Positions 44,675 to 53,463 of a DNA stretch of 64,000 nucleotides are shown piece after piece. The first letter of the stretch is position 1. Each line of letters starts with the position of its first letter. This DNA comes from Selenomonas sp. GACV-9. GTDB lineage: Bacteria; Bacillota; Negativicutes; Selenomonadales; Selenomonadaceae. The position numbers were made by a program, and so were the translations under genes. Location: positions 78,688-142,687 of the forward strand of contig FPAX01000005.1 of assembly GCA_900116485.1 (NCBI GenBank), given 5' to 3'. The notes beneath the pieces were generated by a model. That model worked only from the letters and a program-made list of their open reading frames with translations, was not told the origin of the DNA and did no database searches.

Positions 44675-44878
44675 CTACTTATTGTGACGTTTGCCAAGCC
44701 AGCGGATTACGCCAAGGCCCAGCAAGGCTCCGACCAGGATATAGAGATCCGTCACGCGGAACAGGGAATCCACTCCGTTATCCTGGATCTTAGCGTAAAT
44801 CGCACCGACTACCAGCAGAACTACCAATACATTTGAAATTGCCTTGCCATGCTGTTTCAAGAAAGAAATCGTCCTCAC
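44675..44878 (-). CDS. Small two-helix membrane protein, unrecognised
   Basis: A protein of up to 67 aa with two hydrophobic helices (about 14-29 and 45-60) and a basic C terminus (RWLGKRHNK). I do not recognise the family. The open frame begins with GTG at 44878, but GGGAGG directly abuts that codon, which is too close; the same site is eight bases from an in-frame ATT, so the true start is uncertain. It is the first gene after a predicted promoter (44924-44951) and precedes the DegS-like kinase by 29 bases, suggesting co-transcription. Confidence 0.6.
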   Translation of the reverse strand: MRTISFLKQHGKAISNVLVVLLVVGAIYAKIQDNGVDSLFRVTDLYILVGALLGLGVIRWLGKRHNK

Positions 44879-44923
44879 CTCCCGGCCATGCTGTGCACGA
44901 CCCCCAAAATACTCTTATTATAA

Positions 44924-44987
44924 ATTTTACTATGAATGCGGCAGAAGTCAAGGGAGACTTGCTTTTATCGCTAAATACCTTTAAAAT
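44924..44987. promoter_or_regulatory. Divergent promoters with shared palindrome
   Basis: Minus strand: TTGACT (44946-44951), 16 bases, TAAAAT (44924-44929) for the DegS operon. Plus strand: TTGCTT (44959-44964), 17 bases, TAAAAT (44982-44987) for the YgbA-like gene. The palindrome AAGTC-N6-GACTT (44945-44960) overlaps both -35 boxes and is centred 29.5 bases upstream of the plus-strand -10. Confidence 0.5.
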
Positions 44988-45038
44988 ATAAAGAGTGCCT
45001 CCACACGGTACATTCCAACAAGCGAAAGGTGATTCAAA

Positions 45039-45500
45039 ATGAGCATTTTCTCTCGTTTCTTGCCGAAACGTAAACCAGTAGAGATAAAGAACAATATGCC
45101 GAAAGAAAAGGCCACCATCAAAAAGACCTTCGGCATCTACTGCCACAGCCATCACAAAACGTCGGGCGATAAACTCTGCCCACAGTGCCAGGCACTCCTG
45201 GCAACGGTCATGACCAAGATGAACCGCTGCCCCTACGGCATCACGAAACCAATCTGCGACCGCTGCGACCGCACGATGCAGTGCTTCGGCTCCAAGCAGG
45301 CACAGGAATTCCTCCACATCATGGGCACGAGCCAGAAGCGCATGTTCTTCTCCCATCCAATCATGACGGTCAAACACAAACTGGCCAGCATGGGCGTTGA
45401 CTACGCTAAATATCAGCAGGCCAAGAAAGTCGACGACAAGGTCAAGGCCAAAGAAGAGGCCGCTAAGAAACGCGCCAAGGATCGCAAGGCTAAGAAATGA
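45039..45500 (+). CDS. ygbA: YgbA-family protein (nitrous oxide-stimulated promoter family)
   Basis: A 153-aa cytoplasmic protein of the YgbA_NO family. The cysteine/histidine pattern is clear: IYCHSHHKTSGDKLCPQCQALL, then MNRCPYGITKPICDRCDRTMQCFG, and the conserved tail MGTSQKRMFFSHPIMTVKH. In enteric bacteria the ygbA gene is induced by nitric oxide through NsrR; its biochemical role is not established here. The last 30 residues are a lysine-rich tail. The gene is preceded by GAAAGGTG and its own promoter. Together with hcp and the ccm genes it hints at a nitrosative stress response. Confidence 0.85.
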   Translation: MSIFSRFLPKRKPVEIKNNMPKEKATIKKTFGIYCHSHHKTSGDKLCPQCQALLATVMTKMNRCPYGITKPICDRCDRTMQCFGSKQAQEFLHIMGTSQKRMFFSHPIMTVKHKLASMGVDYAKYQQAKKVDDKVKAKEEAAKKRAKDRKAKK

Positions 45501-45506
45501 TATAGC

Positions 45507-45536
45507 AAAAAAACCTTCCCGTAGGAAGGTTTTTTT
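45507..45536. terminator. Bidirectional intrinsic terminator
   Basis: AAAAAAA-CCTTCC-CGTA-GGAAGG-TTTTTTT lies between the convergent ygbA-like gene and ftsW. Confidence 0.9.
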
Positions 45537-45540
45537 TTTG

Positions 45541-46737
45541 CTATTTTACGAGACGAAGCTTCGGACGGCCAGCGGCGGCTTTTTCCGGCTTCTCCGGTCC
45601 TGTTTCCGAACTGCTGTCGGCCGCTTCCCCATATGTGGGCTTACGGCCATGATCGCAGATATTGAGCAACATGCCCATGGCTATCATCGTGACCAGCAGT
45701 GATGAACCACCGTAGCTGATGAATGGCAGCGGCACGCCGACGACGGCGAACATGCCGCCGACCATCGCAAGATTCGCCAGCGCCTGTCCCAAAATCAGCA
45801 GCATGATGCCCATGGCCAAAATCTGGCCGAACTCATCCTCTGCGCGGTTGGCAATGCGGACACAGAAGAAGATCAGCAGCGCGAACAGCAAGAATACCAT
45901 CAGCGCGCCGACGTAGCCATGTTCCTGGCAGAAAATCGCAAACGCGAAGTCCGTATGGGCCTCAGGCAGGTACTCGTACTTGCTGACGCCATCACCAAGG
46001 CCCATGCCCCAGAAGCCACCGGAGCCGATAGTCGACAGCGACTGCACAGTCTGATAGCCGATGCCCTGCGCATCCGACCACGGGTCAAGCATGATGCGGA
46101 TACGGCTCAGACGATAGGGCTGCAAGGTAATGAGTCCCACAACGCCCAGCGGGATGGCCAGCAGCACACCCTTCGTCATCGCCGGTGTCATACCGACCAC
46201 AAAAGCCATGATGAGCGGCACGCCCAGAATGATGCAAGCCGTGCCCATATCCGGCTCGAGCTCAGTAAGTCCGGCCATCAGCACGATCAAGGCAAACTGC
46301 AGGTTCATGACACTTGCGGGCCGACCAGCCTTGACCTGAACCGACAGGATGGCCGCCGCCAGCATCAGGCTCACAAGCTTGGCAAACTCGGCCGGCTGGA
46401 AACTCAGCGGGCCAACGCCCAGCCAGCGCCGGGCACCGTTGACGCTCATGCCGACCACCAGCACCGCTGCCAGCGCCAGTATCATGCCAATCAGCAGCGC
46501 TGGCATCCAGTCGCGCCAACGCCGGTAATTGACCTTGCGGCAGATGACGAAAGCGATAAAGCCGATCACAAGCCAAATAGCATGACGAATCAGGAAATAG
46601 TAGGGATTCTCATAATCCGTCGTCGCGATGACAAAGCTCGAGCTGAATACATTGATTGTCCCAAGAACAATGAGGATAATCATGATGACAAGGATGGGTT
46701 CAGCATCGTTGTTCCACATGGTCTTCCTTATCCGCAT
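45541..46737 (-). CDS. ftsW: SEDS peptidoglycan glycosyltransferase, FtsW/RodA family
   Basis: A 398-aa polytopic protein with about ten helices that polymerises lipid II with a partner class B PBP. Signature segments are NGARRWLGVGPLSFQPAEFAKL, ELEPDMGT, the catalytic-loop EAHTDFAFAIFCQEHG and the C-terminal GVPLPFISYGGSSL. The E-A-H-T-D-F form and the single-gene context favour FtsW/SpoVE over RodA but do not settle it. A soluble Pro/Glu/Lys-rich tail ends at the terminator. It follows trmB by 12 bases. Confidence 0.9.
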   Translation of the reverse strand: MRIRKTMWNNDAEPILVIMIILIVLGTINVFSSSFVIATTDYENPYYFLIRHAIWLVIGFIAFVICRKVNYRRWRDWMPALLIGMILALAAVLVVGMSVNGARRWLGVGPLSFQPAEFAKLVSLMLAAAILSVQVKAGRPASVMNLQFALIVLMAGLTELEPDMGTACIILGVPLIMAFVVGMTPAMTKGVLLAIPLGVVGLITLQPYRLSRIRIMLDPWSDAQGIGYQTVQSLSTIGSGGFWGMGLGDGVSKYEYLPEAHTDFAFAIFCQEHGYVGALMVFLLFALLIFFCVRIANRAEDEFGQILAMGIMLLILGQALANLAMVGGMFAVVGVPLPFISYGGSSLLVTMIAMGMLLNICDHGRKPTYGEAADSSSETGPEKPEKAAAGRPKLRLVK

Positions 46738-46749
46738 GACACAGCCCCC

Positions 46750-47400
46750 TTACGGAAAGATAACCTCACAGCGGTTGATCTTCTCGCCGAAGCCGCTGAA
46801 CTTGCGTTCATATTCGGTCATGATATTGTCCGGCCGGTTCTCAGCATGAAGATCAAACGATACATCGCGTGTCGGCAGGCCTGCCTCCTCGAACTGCTCC
46901 AGCGAGAAATCGAACAGCGGGCGGTTATCAGTCTTGAAATGCAGCTCGCCCGGCTTCTTCAAGAGACGGCGGTATTTCTCGAGGAAACCCACATGGGTCA
47001 GGCGGCGTTTCGCATGACGCTTCTTCGGCCAGGGATCGCAGAAATTGATGTAGAAACGGTCAACTTCCTCCTCGCCGAAGATCTTCTCGATGTTGTTGAT
47101 ATCAAACACCAGCAAGCGGACATTCGTAAGCTCCTTCTCGGCAATCTTCTTGGCCGCCGAGTACAGTACATCCTGCTGGGCCTCGATGCCGATGTAGTTG
47201 ATGTCCGGATTGCGCTCAGCCAGCTGGCTGATGAAATCGCCCTTGCCCGTGCCGAGCTCGACATGCAGCGGGGCCTGACGGCCAAAGATTTCCGCCCACT
47301 TGCCCTGCTTTTCCTCGCCAATCTCCTGGTCACGGCTGATGACAAACGCATCAAATTCATGGATGGCTTCATCCACCCACGGTTTTCTTCTTAAACGCAC
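46750..47400 (-). CDS. trmB: tRNA (guanine-N7-)-methyltransferase
   Basis: A 216-aa SAM-dependent enzyme that methylates G46 of tRNA. It has the SAM motif LHVELGTGKGDFI, the catalytic-region INFCDPWPKKRHAKRRLT and the C-terminal ENRPDNIMTEYERKFSGFGE, which contains the family's TxYE motif (here TEYE). Length is standard. It lies between the regulator at 47419 and ftsW in one likely transcript. Confidence 0.97.
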   Translation of the reverse strand: MRLRRKPWVDEAIHEFDAFVISRDQEIGEEKQGKWAEIFGRQAPLHVELGTGKGDFISQLAERNPDINYIGIEAQQDVLYSAAKKIAEKELTNVRLLVFDINNIEKIFGEEEVDRFYINFCDPWPKKRHAKRRLTHVGFLEKYRRLLKKPGELHFKTDNRPLFDFSLEQFEEAGLPTRDVSFDLHAENRPDNIMTEYERKFSGFGEKINRCEVIFP

Positions 47401-47418
47401 GTTCTTGCTCCTTTATCC

Positions 47419-49335
47419 TTACTTCTTTTCCAGCCCGTATTTCTTGAGATAACGGTACAGCGTCACACGGCTGACATTCAAGAGGTTAGCCAGACGGCTC
47501 ACATTGCCGCCAGCTGCCTGCCATGCCTTGACGAATACCTCTTTGTCCTCTTTCCACTTGTTATCCGGCTTGACATCGCCCATAAGGCTGATGTCTCCCG
47601 GACGGATGGTCTTGCCCGGCGTATTGAAGAACGCATACTCCAGGACGCTCTGCAGCTGCTTGATATTGCCCGGCCAGTCGTAGTCCTCGAGGACCTGCTC
47701 CGTTGCCGGCAGGATTTCCTTTGGTTCCATCTGATGCTGCTCAGCCAGCTCCTTGACGATATGCTGGGCAAGCTCCGGGATATCCTCGCGGCGGCTGCGC
47801 AGAGCCGGTACGCGCACGATGCTGCGGCTCACGATGTCGTAGAGCTCGCGGGCAAACAGGCCGCGCTCAGTCAAGCGCTTGAGGTCGCTGTCGCAAGCCG
47901 CGATGATGCGCACATCAATCGAGCGTTCCACATTCTCGCCCACACGGCAGGCCTTGCCAGACTCCAAAGCTTTGGCCAGCTCCAGCGCGATGCTCTTCGG
48001 CATCTTCTCGATCTCATCGAGGAACAGCGTACCGCCCGAAGCCAGTTCGAGACGGCCCTGATGGCTGACCTCCGGATTCAGCATGACACCGAAGAGTTCC
48101 TGCTCCAAAAGCTCCGGCGTCGCGTCGCCGCAGCGCAGCGTGATCAGCGGACCAGCCGCACGTGCACTGGCCTGATGGATACCATGGGCCATGCGCTGCT
48201 TGCCCGTACCAGCCTCACCCTGAATCAGGACATGGTGGTTGTTCTTGGCCACACGGCCGGCCTTGTTGCGCACGCTGAGGAAGGTCGAACCGTCGCCGAC
48301 CATCGAATTGAGGCTGTACTTGGCCGTATAGCCTGCCGCATGGGCAACCAGCGTGCGCAGGTCCTCAATCGGCATCGAGACGACAACAACACTCTGGACA
48401 GCCTGATCCTCGTCGCGCTCCAGCGGCACGACAGTCGTGATATCCTCATAGGTCTTAGCCGGCGTGATCCAGGTAACCTCTTTGTTGTACGAAGGCACGC
48501 CGCGGAAGCCCTTGTAGATTGGCGTATGCTGGTAGTTCATGATGACATCGTTGAGATTCTGCGTATGGCGGCTGCCGTCGCCCTTCTTGGCACCGATGCC
48601 CTCCAGACGCGTGTGCCCCAGCTGGTTCGCATAGGCCACCTCGCCGCCCGGCATGACATGATAGACCGCAAACGGCGTCGCATCGAGGATGGCCTCCTCG
48701 GCCTTGATGCGCAGCGCTTCGGTCAGATGCTGCTCGAGAGCCGTACGCATCGTCAGCAGCAGCGAGATGACCGCATCCTGCGGCATCGCGATCTGCTCCA
48801 TCGACACCAGGGTAATGATGTAATGGAACTCGCCATTGATCTTGACCGGTGCCGAGCAGGCATCGCCAAGCTGGCATTCCTTAACCCACATCTCGGGGCC
48901 AAACATCCAGAACGGCGTCTGATGCTCATAGGCAATGCAGATGGATGAGGTACCGACCTCCTCCACCCCGACACGCGTGCCTTCGATTTCCCCCGGTGTC
49001 ATCTGATAGAATGGCAGCGAATAGCTCTTGAGCACCGTGCAGTCAGCGTCGACCAGCAGCAGGCTCAGGTTGTACTCCTGGAAGAACTCGCGGATGCCCT
49101 CACTGAGCTTGCTCAGATAGTCGATGGCATCGCGGTGCTTGTTCTGCAGCTCCAGGAATTCCTCCTTGGACATCTTGCGTTCAATCTTCATCGTATCCCG
49201 GTTAATGCCCAGTGCCTGGCTCCGTTCCCAGGACTCGGCCACCCAGGGATGTACATTGGGATCTAATATGCCGTCTTCCGTGAATTTCTGATAATAAGCC
49301 TCGAGTTTGCTTCTGCTGCGATGCTCTCTGATCAT
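47419..49335 (-). CDS. Sigma-54-activator-like regulator lacking GAFTGA (GAF-AAA-HTH)
   Basis: A 638-aa regulator in the style of AcoR/DhaR. An N-terminal GAF-type sensor (about 80-210) and a PAS-like segment (215-330) precede an AAA+ domain (about 340-570) and a Fis-type helix-turn-helix (about 605-635, NVSRLANLLNVSRVTLYRYLKKYGL). Walker A is GEAGTGKQ (373-380) and Walker B GGTLFLDEIEKM (434-445). At 414-424, where sigma-54 activators have GAFTGA, the sequence is LFGVMLNPEVS, so the loop that contacts sigma-54 is missing. Like TyrR-type proteins it may act with the housekeeping sigma factor. The inducer is unknown. It is the first gene of the trmB-ftsW transcript. Confidence 0.9.
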   Translation of the reverse strand: MIREHRSRSKLEAYYQKFTEDGILDPNVHPWVAESWERSQALGINRDTMKIERKMSKEEFLELQNKHRDAIDYLSKLSEGIREFFQEYNLSLLLVDADCTVLKSYSLPFYQMTPGEIEGTRVGVEEVGTSSICIAYEHQTPFWMFGPEMWVKECQLGDACSAPVKINGEFHYIITLVSMEQIAMPQDAVISLLLTMRTALEQHLTEALRIKAEEAILDATPFAVYHVMPGGEVAYANQLGHTRLEGIGAKKGDGSRHTQNLNDVIMNYQHTPIYKGFRGVPSYNKEVTWITPAKTYEDITTVVPLERDEDQAVQSVVVVSMPIEDLRTLVAHAAGYTAKYSLNSMVGDGSTFLSVRNKAGRVAKNNHHVLIQGEAGTGKQRMAHGIHQASARAAGPLITLRCGDATPELLEQELFGVMLNPEVSHQGRLELASGGTLFLDEIEKMPKSIALELAKALESGKACRVGENVERSIDVRIIAACDSDLKRLTERGLFARELYDIVSRSIVRVPALRSRREDIPELAQHIVKELAEQHQMEPKEILPATEQVLEDYDWPGNIKQLQSVLEYAFFNTPGKTIRPGDISLMGDVKPDNKWKEDKEVFVKAWQAAGGNVSRLANLLNVSRVTLYRYLKKYGLEKK

Positions 49336-49415
49336 AGCTCAGCCTCCTGTAAATCATTTATTTTCCGCCCGGTCACTGCCGGGTCTTTTGCGTTTCGTAA
49401 ATTATCGTAACTTAC

Positions 49416-49444
49416 ATTTTACCAAGCATTAAGTTATCCTGCAA
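49416..49444 (-). promoter_or_regulatory. Promoter of the GAF-AAA regulator gene
   Basis: On the minus strand TTGCAG (49439-49444), 17 bases, TAAAAT (49416-49421). A small hairpin CCCGG-CAGTGA-CCGGG sits in the leader. No gene is seen elsewhere in the 198-base gap. Confidence 0.5.
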
Positions 49445-49533
49445 TTACTTTTGTCCTATTTTATTTACATTTTTTCAAAAAAACAGCAATATGTACCCCA
49501 ATTCGTTTCAATCTGCCCATAGTCCAGCGCACC

Positions 49534-52500
49534 TCACTTTTCCATTTTCTTGCGCGCCAATCCATACATCTCCTCAAAGGATGAGGCTTCTGTATCAATC
49601 ATCACGCTGTAACGCACCGTCATGGTCACGAGCTGATGATGAATCTCATACTTGCCGCTGATCTGCTTGACGATAGCTGCCACACGATTTTCAAGCTCGC
49701 CAGCCTTGTCAAAATAGCTCAACACCCCGAAATCGGCCCCTTTGAGCCGTGCCAGCGAGCATTGCTTGCCACAACATTCCCGCAGGTTATCTGCCGCCAC
49801 CTGCAAGTACGAGTTAGCAATCCGCACGCCGCGCTGCTGGCTGATATCCCCATACTCACCAAACCGCAGCAAGATGAGCCCGAAGTGGCGTTCATGGAAC
49901 TCCATCTGCTCCACATAGCCCATAAAGGCCTCGGACATGCCGCGCAGGTTCATGAGTCCTGTAATCATATCCGTGCGTACACTGCCCGTGATGCTATGGG
50001 TGCGAGTACGCAGATTGTCAGCATCCATGAAGTAGCCCATCAATCCGACAATCTTTCCCTTGTCATAAATCGGCCACTTATTGCAGACGATGGGCCGCAC
50101 TGCCCCCTTGATGATACAAGTTCCTGGTACATCATGGATTTCAACGCCCTTGGCGATCACGTCAAGTTCATCACTCTTATAGGGTTGATTATCCACATGC
50201 CAATGCATCTCTTCATCGTTCTTGCCAATGATATCGTCCAGCGACGTCATTCCATAGTAATCAAGGAACGACTGGCTGACACCGACAAACCGCCGGTCGG
50301 CATCCTTCCAGAAATAGCAGTCCTTGGTATGCATCATGAGACTGCGCCATAACTGTGCCTGCTGCCGCTGCTTGCGCACAGCCTGCGAGAACCGCTCCTG
50401 CGTCTCCACATCCTTGTCGATAGTCTGCATAAGAGCCTTTAACAGCGCTCCATCTTCGAGCTCCGCCCGTTTGACGCAGAGCACAACCAACGGATTCTTG
50501 GCCTCATCTTCGAGGAACCAATCGAATTGCTTCCAGCTATAGGCGCCATCCTGGTCCTTGGTCCTAAAGAAACCTTCCACGAACCCCAGCTGGCTTTCCC
50601 GGATGCGCTGGCGCACATCCTGCTCCATGACAAAATCCTCGTAACGCTTACGGTCGTCTGGATGGATCACTTCGTCCAGCATCTTCTGCCGGTAGGCCTT
50701 CAGATCATACCAATGACGCTCGCCAGCATTCCCCGTCACCTTGGAAAACAACAATGGCTCGGCGCAGTCATTGGAAAAATCCAGGATGACGATATCGTCA
50801 AACAGCACACTCACATCGCGCATGACCCGATCCAGCCGCCGCTCTGCCACCCGCTCCGAGTCGGCTGACAGATTGATCAGTATCACCCGGTAAAGATATT
50901 TATGCTCATATTCTGTCACTGGCTCAAATTTCAGCATCAGGTATTGGCCGCGATTGGAATAGAACATCACATCTTCGGTCTTATTGCGTTTGAGTTTATT
51001 GATAAACTCCCGCATCCGCAGATGCAATGGCGAAAAACTCGAATTGACCGTGCGCTCCAGCTGGGCAAGGCCGTGAATCTCCAGGCCATTGAGCTGCTCA
51101 TAAAAAGCCCCATTGGCAAACAGTACCTGGAAATTCCGGCCATCATCTTCAACGATGGCCGTGGGCTGATCCGTAATCAGATTGATGCGCCCAGCCTCGT
51201 CATAATAATGCTGCCAGTCAAGATCGGCAATCTGCAAGCCCTTGCTGATGATGTTGTCGATAGATTCCTGATAGGGCAGCGGCTTGCCGAAGAAATAACC
51301 CTGCACCTTCTCGCAGCCGATGCTGCGCAGAAACTCGAACTGCTCCTCCGTCTCGACCCCCTCGGCCAGCGTCTGGATGCCGATCTTCTTGGCCATATCC
51401 ACCGTGGAGGTCAGGATCGCCTGCGAACGGTCATTGAACGACGACAGGAACATCATGTCGAGCTTGATCTCATCAAAATGATAGTCCTTGAGCACATTGA
51501 GGGACGAATAGCCGCTGCCGAAATCATCCATCCAGACCTGATAGCCGGCATCGTGGAACTTCTGGATCTCCCCCTGCATGTGCACGCCATTGTCAAACAG
51601 CATGCTCTCGGTAATCTCGATATGGATCATATGGCGGGGAATCCGGTACTCCGCCACAGCATCTTCGATGCTCTGGAAGATATTGCAGAGCAGGAAGTCC
51701 AGCCGTGACAAGTTGAAGGAAACCGGCACCACCGCGATTTTCTTGTCCATGCGCTCGCGCATGAGCCGGCAGGTTTCCCGCGCCATATACATATCGAGCT
51801 TATGGATCTGCCCGCTGTCCTCCAAGGCGCTGATGAACTGTCCCGGATTCAGCATGCCATAGATTGGGTCGACCCAGCGCGCCAGCACCTCCATGCTGCA
51901 GAGCTCCTTTGACAACGTGCGCACAACCGGCTGATAGTAGAGTTTTATCCATTTGCGCTCCAATGCCATATCGATATGACTCGTAACATATTCGTAGATT
52001 TCCAGCTGCCGATGAATATCTTCCGAATAAAACTGCACAAAGGTCATGACCTTGTTCTTGATGCTGTCGCAGGCAATCTTGGCATAATCTAGTGCCACAA
52101 TAGGACGGACCGTCTCATTTTCCTTGACCGTATAGATACCAGCCTTCATATCCAGCAGCAATTCGTCACTAAGCGCCTTGATCTCGTCCTTGGCCTGCAG
52201 CAGGCTTTCCGTTACGCCCTCAGCCTGCGTCAGGATACCGAAATGATCATTGTTGAGACGCGTCAGCAGATCCTGCGGGAAATAGCGCGACAAGACCTGC
52301 CCGATACGGCGCAAGCACTGATCCCCGGCCTCGAGCCCGTAGCGCACATTGTAATGCTTGAAATTGCGGATATTGATAAAGACGAACACCATCGCCACCG
52401 GCTGCGGACTACGCTGCAGGCTCTGCAGCAAAGTTTCTGCAGCCTCGATGAACAAGCGCATACTCATGAGTCCCGTCACCTGGTCACGCTCATATTTCTG

Positions 52501-52890
52501 CGACTTTACCTCAATATCAGCAATAAAGACATAGTATAGCGGGCCCTCCTCGGGATCCTCCACAAGGCGGCCAAAATCCTCGATATAGCAGGTTTTGCCT
52601 TTTTTTGTCGTGATGAAATACGTCACATGATCAAAGCAGTTATCATGCAGTTCAACCTGATAGGCAATGTCCTTCTCAACGCCGTCGAGTTCGTTGCGAT
52701 TGACCATGCCATGAAAACTGCCGCCCACAAACTGATAGAATTCCTCATAGGTCTCGCATTCGAATAATTTCAAGACTTGCTCATTGGCAAACAGGATTTC
52801 CTCATTCTCATCAGCCCGATAGATAAAAAATCCGCCTGGCAGGAAATCTGCCTTGGCTGCCAATCTTTTCCCCAGTGCTCCGATTCCCAT
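49534..52890 (-). CDS. PAS-(GGDEF)-EAL-PAS-(GGDEF) protein, probable c-di-GMP phosphodiesterase
   Basis: A 1118-aa soluble protein. Order: PAS (about 15-125), degenerate GGDEF (about 135-290, NNDHF at 213-217), EAL (about 300-550), further PAS-like segments (about 570-960) and a second degenerate GGDEF (about 975-1118, active-site line RLKGADF). The EAL catalytic residues look complete: EVL (334-336), Asn393, Glu425, the metal pair Asp455-Asp456, Lys476 and EGVET (510-514). Thus it probably hydrolyses c-di-GMP while both GGDEF domains are non-catalytic, possibly binding GTP or sensing. No membrane segment is seen. It stands alone, divergent from the small membrane protein gene at 53080. Confidence 0.93.
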   Translation of the reverse strand: MGIGALGKRLAAKADFLPGGFFIYRADENEEILFANEQVLKLFECETYEEFYQFVGGSFHGMVNRNELDGVEKDIAYQVELHDNCFDHVTYFITTKKGKTCYIEDFGRLVEDPEEGPLYYVFIADIEVKSQKYERDQVTGLMSMRLFIEAAETLLQSLQRSPQPVAMVFVFINIRNFKHYNVRYGLEAGDQCLRRIGQVLSRYFPQDLLTRLNNDHFGILTQAEGVTESLLQAKDEIKALSDELLLDMKAGIYTVKENETVRPIVALDYAKIACDSIKNKVMTFVQFYSEDIHRQLEIYEYVTSHIDMALERKWIKLYYQPVVRTLSKELCSMEVLARWVDPIYGMLNPGQFISALEDSGQIHKLDMYMARETCRLMRERMDKKIAVVPVSFNLSRLDFLLCNIFQSIEDAVAEYRIPRHMIHIEITESMLFDNGVHMQGEIQKFHDAGYQVWMDDFGSGYSSLNVLKDYHFDEIKLDMMFLSSFNDRSQAILTSTVDMAKKIGIQTLAEGVETEEQFEFLRSIGCEKVQGYFFGKPLPYQESIDNIISKGLQIADLDWQHYYDEAGRINLITDQPTAIVEDDGRNFQVLFANGAFYEQLNGLEIHGLAQLERTVNSSFSPLHLRMREFINKLKRNKTEDVMFYSNRGQYLMLKFEPVTEYEHKYLYRVILINLSADSERVAERRLDRVMRDVSVLFDDIVILDFSNDCAEPLLFSKVTGNAGERHWYDLKAYRQKMLDEVIHPDDRKRYEDFVMEQDVRQRIRESQLGFVEGFFRTKDQDGAYSWKQFDWFLEDEAKNPLVVLCVKRAELEDGALLKALMQTIDKDVETQERFSQAVRKQRQQAQLWRSLMMHTKDCYFWKDADRRFVGVSQSFLDYYGMTSLDDIIGKNDEEMHWHVDNQPYKSDELDVIAKGVEIHDVPGTCIIKGAVRPIVCNKWPIYDKGKIVGLMGYFMDADNLRTRTHSITGSVRTDMITGLMNLRGMSEAFMGYVEQMEFHERHFGLILLRFGEYGDISQQRGVRIANSYLQVAADNLRECCGKQCSLARLKGADFGVLSYFDKAGELENRVAAIVKQISGKYEIHHQLVTMTVRYSVMIDTEASSFEEMYGLARKKMEK

Positions 52891-53011
52891 ATAGCCACCC
52901 TCTAATCTTCCTGGTAATATACGTGCCTATTTCGTTACCTATATCATTTCGCCCCGAATGTCATATTTCCTGCCAAGAGCTCAAAATCGCCGTAACTCTG
53001 TAAACTCCAAT

Positions 53012-53041
53012 TTGTCGCCGACCTTCGACTCATGATATAAT
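53012..53041 (+). promoter_or_regulatory. Promoter of the small membrane protein gene
   Basis: TTGTCG (53012-53017), 18 bases, TATAAT (53036-53041), followed by AAAGGAG before the gene at 53080. Confidence 0.6.
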
Positions 53042-53079
53042 GTAGTTATCTGATTTCACAGTAAAGGAGTTTTTCTCTT

Positions 53080-53409
53080 ATGGCAAAGCAATATAAGAAA
53101 TTGCAGAACAAGGTCTATCCCAAGAAAAAGGCTGAGGACAAGCCCCAGGAAAAGATTGGCAAGGACTACCTGCTGATCTTCGTCATCGCCTTTACGGCCG
53201 TCGTCACCCTCGTGGGCTGGGAACACTTCGACAGCCTTAACCGCTGGATGTACTTATTGCTGACGTTCTCGCTCTCGATGACCTATATCTTCCGTCATGG
53301 CAACATTTCCGAGAATGCCAAGATCTATGTGAACCGTGCCAGCCTCGCCTCCATGGGCCTTGCTATCGCGATGTTCCTGCTTTCAGCCTACTACACCTTC
53401 GTCGGCTGA
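53080..53409 (+). CDS. Small membrane protein, unrecognised
   Basis: A 109-aa protein with a lysine-rich N terminus (MAKQYKKLQNKVYPKKKAEDK) and three predicted membrane helices (about 30-45, 55-70 and 88-108). I do not recognise a family. It has its own promoter, an AAAGGAG ribosome site and a terminator shared with the converging ATP synthase operon, so it is a real single gene. The charge pattern suggests the N terminus is cytoplasmic. Confidence 0.8.
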   Translation: MAKQYKKLQNKVYPKKKAEDKPQEKIGKDYLLIFVIAFTAVVTLVGWEHFDSLNRWMYLLLTFSLSMTYIFRHGNISENAKIYVNRASLASMGLAIAMFLLSAYYTFVG

Positions 53410-53411
53410 CT

Positions 53412-53463
53412 TAACGGCAACAAAAAAGAGCTATCGGCTGATAGCTCTTTTTTGTTGCCGTTA
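53412..53463. terminator. Perfect 24-bp bidirectional terminator, overlaps atpC stop
   Basis: TAACGGCAAC-AAAAAA-GAGCTATC and its exact complement, separated by GGCT, form a 24-bp stem. It ends the plus-strand small gene and, in reverse, the ATP synthase operon. The outer base of the hairpin includes the atpC stop codon. Confidence 0.9.
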
